Assembly (NCBI RefSeq): GCF_012926525.1
Contig: NZ_JABBNI010000066.1
Location: 186,001 to 250,000, forward strand
From: Clostridium muellerianum
Lineage (GTDB): Bacteria; Bacillota; Clostridia; Clostridiales; Clostridiaceae
Length of the DNA: 64,000 nucleotides
Reading direction: 5' to 3'
Below the pieces are notes generated by a model that was not told where the DNA came from, made no database searches, and was given only the letters and a program-made list of their open reading frames with translations. This document shows positions 59,854-64,000 of this stretch, one piece after another; the stretch's first letter is position 1, and each line of letters opens with the position of its first letter. Made by a program: the position numbers and the translations under genes.

Positions 59854-61458
59854 TCACTTTTTATGTTCTTCTTTTATTTCTTTAATTTTAGATTTTTGTT
59901 TTCTCTTTATTGATCGTCTCCAAGTTATAAGCCAAGGTCTTTTAAATCTAGCCCAAATTGGTCGTCTCATAAATGTATCCAGTAACTCATCGCCAACAAC
60001 TGGGGCTAAAGGGCCCATATACGGTACACCAAAGGAACGTATGGATATAAGCTTTAATAATAAAATTATTGTTCCGATGATTAACCCTAATAAACCAAAG
60101 GTTCCCCCAAGTATTAGAAATATAAATCTTGGAAAGGTGATTGCCATATTTAAGTCTGAAAGTGGAACAGCAAAGGAAGATATTGCAGTAATAGCCACTA
60201 CAATTATCATAGGTGTACTTACCAAACCAGCTTCTACAGCAGCCTGACCTAGCACCAATGCACCAACTACACTTATCGCCTGTCCAACGGCTCTTGGCAT
60301 CCTAACTCCAGCTTCTCTTAATATTTCATAAGCAAATAACATTAATAAACATTCAACTAAAGCTGGATAAGGTACACCGGAACGAGCCTTCATAATAGTA
60401 ACAAGTAAAGGAGTAGGAATTACTTCTTGATGAAAGGTTGTAATAGCTACATAACTTCCAGGAAGGATAAGTGCTATAATAAATGAAATATATCTGATCC
60501 ATCTATTTATGGTGACAGGAATAAAGTTCAAATAATAATCTTCACTGGTAAAAAAGAACTCAATAAAAATAGCAGGTACTGTGCATACTAGTGGAGTTCC
60601 ATCTACAAAAATAGCAATACGGCCTTCTAATAATTTACCTGCAACCACCTCTGGCCGTTCTGTAGAAAATATGGTAGGAAAACCACTTATATGTTCATCT
60701 TCTATGTATTCTTTAATATAATTAGCACCTAGCACTGCATTACAATCAATTTTGTTAATTCTTTCTTTTAACTCTTTTACTATATTCCCATTGGCTATAT
60801 GTGAAAGATAACTTATAGTAACATTAGTTCTTGTTTCTCTCCCTAGTTTAAAAGATTCCATTTTAAGATTTGTACTCTTTATTTTTTTTCTGATGAGAGC
60901 AATATTTGTAGCTATAGATTCTGTAAAGCCTTCCCTTGGTCCTCGAATAACACTTTCTACTACTGGCTCCTCTATATTTCTCCCTGGAGGATTATTAATA
61001 TTAATAGTCATTGCCACATTTAATCCATCTGTGAATAAGACTATTTTTCCACTTAATATTGAATCAATAGCTTCATTCATGTTTGTATATATATCTTCAT
61101 CTCTTATACCGAGTAAATACTGAGAATATTCCTTGCTGCCTGGTGTATAAGTGAAGCCCTCATTTTTATATGTTAATTTTTCAAGTATTGTTTCTCCAAT
61201 AAGATCTGTTTTTACCATGTTATCTATATAGGCAAACATTGAACCTAACTTTGGATTATTTGTAATTTTTAATTCTCTAATTATAAAATCGGAACATCCA
61301 TTAAATTTATTCTTCAGAAATGTTTTGTTATCTTCTAATGTATATGAAATGCAAATATTTTTATTTTTTGTATCTGCAGTTTTATTGGCTATATTCATTG
61401 TTTGCTTTTTACTATTTATACCATTCACTGAGAATAAAATTTTTATGAATTTTAACAC
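59854..61458 (-). CDS. gerKA: Spore germination receptor subunit A (GerAA family)
   Basis: 534 residues from a GTG start at 61458 (GAGGAAGGTGG upstream). N-terminal soluble domain (~45-310) with TDGLNVAMTIN, EPVVESVIRGPREGFTESIATNIALIRKKIKS, VAGKLLEGRIAIFVDGTP, then about five membrane helices (PGSYVAITTFHQEVIPTPLL, GVRMPRAVGQAISVVGALVLGQAAVEAGLV) and a basic tail. Proposed ion channel subunit of the germinosome. First gene of a three-gene unit; such operons are made in the forespore under sigma-G, but I could not fix a convincing sigma-G promoter. Confidence 0.95.
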   Translation of the reverse strand: MLKFIKILFSVNGINSKKQTMNIANKTADTKNKNICISYTLEDNKTFLKNKFNGCSDFIIRELKITNNPKLGSMFAYIDNMVKTDLIGETILEKLTYKNEGFTYTPGSKEYSQYLLGIRDEDIYTNMNEAIDSILSGKIVLFTDGLNVAMTININNPPGRNIEEPVVESVIRGPREGFTESIATNIALIRKKIKSTNLKMESFKLGRETRTNVTISYLSHIANGNIVKELKERINKIDCNAVLGANYIKEYIEDEHISGFPTIFSTERPEVVAGKLLEGRIAIFVDGTPLVCTVPAIFIEFFFTSEDYYLNFIPVTINRWIRYISFIIALILPGSYVAITTFHQEVIPTPLLVTIMKARSGVPYPALVECLLMLFAYEILREAGVRMPRAVGQAISVVGALVLGQAAVEAGLVSTPMIIVVAITAISSFAVPLSDLNMAITFPRFIFLILGGTFGLLGLIIGTIILLLKLISIRSFGVPYMGPLAPVVGDELLDTFMRRPIWARFKRPWLITWRRSIKRKQKSKIKEIKEEHKK

Positions 61459-61900
61459 AATTTATCCACCTTCCTCTGCAAATATTATGTGTTAAGCATA
61501 TAATTTTATTCAAGTTTTTAGGATTTTCATCAATACATAAAGTCTAAGGTATTCTAATATAAGCTAAAATAGAATAACAAGATTTAGGAATACAAATATA
61601 TAACAAGAAATTTTTAATAATATTGTGTTTCAATCAATAAATAAAAATAAGTTTAAAAGAGAACAAATTATATAATTATTTTTGCAATTTTTAAAGAATG
61701 CATTAATCAATTTGTGAATAATATTCTTTTTTTATGCTACCATATAAACATTTAAGGCAAAATTAAATCCAGCACCTTAAGTTCTGGATTTATGAACAAT
61801 ATGGAAGTCCTAGAGGATGCTTATATTTTTTATTCTATATAAAAACATTGACAAGTTAATAAAAAAACTAAGTGGTATATTAAGTATAAGTAATTAAAAG
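61459..61900. other. Intergenic region upstream of the ger operon
   Basis: 442 bases with no gene. On the minus strand it must hold the ger promoter; a GCATA at 61736-61732 could be a sigma-G -35 but the matching -10 is poor. The terminator at 61765-61791 ends Nramp transcription. Confidence 0.45.
61765..61791 (-). terminator. Terminator after the Nramp gene
   Basis: AAATCCAG (61765-61772) pairs with CTGGATTT (61784-61791). Reading leftward, the stem is followed by TTTAATTTT. Confidence 0.6.
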
Positions 61901-63190
61901 TTAAAAGAAGTTTAAATATAATAGAAACAAATTTAATGATATTATTACTATAGCTATCAATATACCCAGGATTTTAGTAAAATTATTATTAACGAGATTC
62001 CCCATTAAGCCTTTATGGTTTGCTATATATAACATTTGAATAATTGGGAATGGAAGTATAAAACTTAACGCAACTTGACTTAAAACAAGAACATTCATTG
62101 GATTAATACCAATAGCTATAACTATTATGGCAGGAGCCATAGTTATAAGTCTTCTAATATTTATAGGAATGCTTAAATTTACAAAGCCTTTCATAATAGT
62201 CTGACCTGCCATAGTGCCCACAGCAGAAGAAGATAATCCTGATGCAAGAAGTGCAATACCAAAAGCACCACTAGATAAAGAACCCAATAAAGGTTGTAAT
62301 GATTTATGAGCTTGTTCTATAGTATCAACAGGCATTCCATTTTTATAGAATACTGCAGCGGAAACAATAACCATTGCTGCATTAACTATAAAAGCAATAT
62401 TCATGGCTATGGCAATATCAACCTTTTCCATTCTAAGGTGTTTCAATTTTTCTAAATCAGATGAACCAGATTTTCTATACTGAACTAAGTGAGAGTGTAA
62501 GTATATTACATGAGGCATAACAGTAGCACCAAGCATGCTAACAGCGATTAAAACTGCTTCATTGTTAGAAAGTGTTGGAATTATTGTGTGCATACCTACT
62601 TTAGTCCAATCAGGGTTAGCAAGAAACAATTCCATGCTATAGGCTACACAAATTATAGTTACTAATATGGTTATAATAATTTCTATAACTCTTTGACCGT
62701 ATTTTTCCATGTATACAATTATAAAAGTTAATATTCCAGTTAAAATACCTGCATATATTAAAGGCATTTTAAATAACAAGTGCAGTCCTAAAGTTCCACC
62801 AAGAAACTCGGCTAAATCAGTAGCCATAGCTCCTAATTCAGCTACAATCCAGAAAATCCAATTTAAAGATTTAGGAAAAACCTTAGCACACATTTCAGGA
62901 AGATTTTTACCTGTAGCTATACCTAGTTTAGCAGACATTGTTTGGAGAAAAATAGCAATTATATTACTCCATAGAATAACCCAAATTAATTCATAATTAA
63001 ATTTAGACCCACCACTTATGTTTGTTGCAAAGTTTCCTGGGTCAATATAGGCTACACTAATAACGAAGGCAGGGCCTAGATACTTTAATAATTGTCTTGC
63101 TTTAGATAGGATATTTCTATTTTTACTATTTATAATGCTTAAATCAGAAGAAGATACATTTAACTCAATTGCACTTCTATCGTTTCTCAT
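61901..63190 (-). CDS. mntH: Nramp-family Mn2+/Fe2+ transporter
   Basis: 429 residues from the ATG at 63190 (GAGGTG upstream; the GTG at 63199 lies inside that site). Eleven membrane segments. The metal-binding TM1 DPGNFATNI and TM6 GATVMPHVIYLHS (DPGN and MPH motifs) are intact, and NLPEMCAKVFPKSLNW is typical. It imports Mn2+ or Fe2+ with protons. A palindromic region TTAGGGGGTAAGTATCTTAACCTA upstream (63238-63263) may bind a DtxR/MntR-type repressor. Confidence 0.93.
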   Translation of the reverse strand: MRNDRSAIELNVSSSDLSIINSKNRNILSKARQLLKYLGPAFVISVAYIDPGNFATNISGGSKFNYELIWVILWSNIIAIFLQTMSAKLGIATGKNLPEMCAKVFPKSLNWIFWIVAELGAMATDLAEFLGGTLGLHLLFKMPLIYAGILTGILTFIIVYMEKYGQRVIEIIITILVTIICVAYSMELFLANPDWTKVGMHTIIPTLSNNEAVLIAVSMLGATVMPHVIYLHSHLVQYRKSGSSDLEKLKHLRMEKVDIAIAMNIAFIVNAAMVIVSAAVFYKNGMPVDTIEQAHKSLQPLLGSLSSGAFGIALLASGLSSSAVGTMAGQTIMKGFVNLSIPINIRRLITMAPAIIVIAIGINPMNVLVLSQVALSFILPFPIIQMLYIANHKGLMGNLVNNNFTKILGILIAIVIISLNLFLLYLNFF

Positions 63191-63237
63191 ATAATACACA
63201 CCTCAATTATTTATTTTATTTCATATGTATAATATAA

Positions 63238-63276
63238 TTATTAGGGGGTAAGTATCTTAACCTAGACTAAGTTTGT
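63238..63276 (-). promoter_or_regulatory. Candidate metal-repressor site upstream of the Nramp gene
   Basis: TATTAGGGGGTAAG..CTTAACCTAGACTAAG contains facing TAGG.../...CCTA and TAAG/CTTA half-sites similar to DtxR/MntR operators. It is imperfect (two extra bases in one arm). Confidence 0.35.
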
Positions 63277-63306
63277 TTCAGTAATATAAATTATGCATTG
63301 AATTAA

Positions 63307-63338
63307 AAAAATGTTACTTTGTAAAGTAATTTTTTTCT
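63307..63338. other. Small palindrome between A and T runs in the divergent promoter region
   Basis: TTACTTT/AAAGTAA flanked by A7 and T7. It looks like a bidirectional terminator but sits between divergent genes, where it could insulate the two promoters or lie in a leader. Confidence 0.35.
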
Positions 63339-63405
63339 TTAATTGAGCATACATATATATTTTATATGTAAACATAGATGTTAGGCATTATGAGGAGTGA
63401 TTAAT

Positions 63406-64000
63406 TTGAAAATATATATAACAAGACACGGAGAAACAGAGTGGAATAAAGAATTTAGAATGCAGGGATGGAAAAATTCAAATCTTACAGAAGAAGGAAT
63501 TGAAAATGCTAAAAAACTTGGAAAGTATTTAAAGGATTTAGAGTTTGATTTGATTTATACAAGTCCTTTAAAAAGAGCAGTAGATACTGCAAAATATATA
63601 AGGGGAGAGAAAAATACAAAAATAGTAATTAACGAGGATTTTAAAGAAATGAATTTTGGATTGTGGGAAGGAATGACTGCAAATGAATTAATTAATAGAT
63701 ATCCTAAGGAGTATGAAAATTTTCTCCAAAGACCTCAATTATTTAAATCTTTTGGTGGTGAAAATTTTGAAGAATTTGTACAAAGAGTAAAAAGGGGACT
63801 ATATAGCATTATTGAAAATAACAATACTTGTGATAATGTGTTAGTGGTAGCACATGCGGTAGTTATTAAGGCTGTTTCGAAAATAGTTAAAGGATATGGT
63901 ATTGAAGATATATGGAGTCTTCCGTATATAAATGGTACAAGCATTACAATTCTAGAAGTAGAAGGTAATAATATAAGGATTTTAGTGGAAGGGGATACTT
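63406..64000 (+). CDS. Histidine phosphatase family protein (phosphoglycerate mutase-like), 3' truncated by window
   Basis: A TTG start at 63406 follows GAGGAGTG. 198 codons remain open to the window edge. KIYITRHGETEWNKEFRMQGWKNSNLTEEG holds the phosphorylated His of RHGET; TSPLKRAVDTA, NEDFKEMNFGLWEGM and VVAHAVVIKAV (second catalytic His) follow, all in the usual order. The family covers phosphoglycerate mutases, CobC/AlaP-like and general phosphatases; nothing here points to a substrate. The C-terminal end is outside the window. Confidence 0.93.
   Translation, partial: MKIYITRHGETEWNKEFRMQGWKNSNLTEEGIENAKKLGKYLKDLEFDLIYTSPLKRAVDTAKYIRGEKNTKIVINEDFKEMNFGLWEGMTANELINRYPKEYENFLQRPQLFKSFGGENFEEFVQRVKRGLYSIIENNNTCDNVLVVAHAVVIKAVSKIVKGYGIEDIWSLPYINGTSITILEVEGNNIRILVEGDT

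Noticed and set aside
63200-63405. Mn-sensing yybP-ykoY riboswitch upstream of the Nramp gene
   Set aside because: No matching conserved loops; only a possible protein-binding palindrome was seen.
1-64000. rRNA, tRNA, intact insertion sequence, prophage or integrase
   Set aside because: None of the sequence could be matched to these by eye; only decayed transposase fragments were found.

Overview
This 64-kb window is low-GC DNA of a spore-forming anaerobe, most likely Clostridium sensu stricto. The evidence is the AT-rich intergenic sequence, strong GGAGG ribosome sites with frequent TTG/GTG starts, a gerA-type germinant receptor operon, a firmicute glgBCDAP glycogen operon with glgD, a clostridial-style kdp region, and a UGA-containing HesB-like selenoprotein. 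I see no rRNA, tRNA, CRISPR array or intact mobile element. The species cannot be told from the sequence.

Layout. (1) 1-1.9 kb: the 3' end of an ABC exporter, lgt, and a tiny acidic ORF whose ribosome site sits in a hairpin loop. (2) 2-13.6 kb: a dense metal-sulfur island. It holds DUF1847 and DUF364-type proteins, four NifX/orange-protein-like proteins (one frameshifted), two MinD/Mrp ATPases (one with a ferredoxin insert and an altered Walker A), a Fur-family regulator, two DUF134 regulators, a cupin, an AraC regulator, a HesB-like selenoprotein missed by ordinary ORF calling, thioredoxin, a minimal sufC-sufB pair and a C_GCAxxG_C_C protein. (3) 13.7-16.3 kb, minus strand: a GH4 6-phospho-glycosidase and an RpiR regulator. 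(4) 16.8-20.2 kb: a second C_GCAxxG_C_C protein, an ArsR regulator, and a multidomain CoA-disulfide reductase/rhodanese/TusA/DsrE fusion. (5) 20.4-29.3 kb: a LevR-type sigma-54 activator, triple upstream repeats and a -24/-12 promoter, then a cellobiose PTS, GH1 6-phospho-beta-glucosidase, ROK glucokinase and mannose-6-phosphate isomerase. (6) 29.3-30 kb: a truncated T-box leader and a decayed transposase. (7) 30-36 kb: TetR, an RND permease with its adaptor, and a small membrane protein. (8) 36.4-44.9 kb: two peptide subunits, kdpABC, a stand-alone histidine kinase, a receiver-TPR protein and a KdpD N-terminal half. (9) 45-46.7 kb: an exported protein, a second ArsR and a superoxide-dismutase-like protein. 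(10) 46.8-57 kb, minus strand: the glycogen operon. (11) 57.5-61.5 kb, minus strand: a ger operon in A-C-B order. (12) An Nramp transporter and the start of a histidine phosphatase.

How the parts fit. The 2-20 kb region reads as one metal-cluster and sulfur/selenium redox neighbourhood. Two shared cis-elements tie it together. The first is a long-armed inverted repeat (about TTATTGRCATWTG) bracketing three promoters: the Mrp/NifX operon, a DUF134 gene and the minus-strand NifX gene. The second is an identical 16-mer (TAATATATAAATATAA) placed as -10 plus start region at the selenoprotein, C_GCAxxG_C_C and second ArsR promoters, with a near match at the first ArsR promoter. The MinD + NifX-like + DUF134 combination resembles the orange protein (ORP) system of Desulfovibrio, here in a clostridial and enlarged form. 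That link is inference from gene families, not a demonstrated function.
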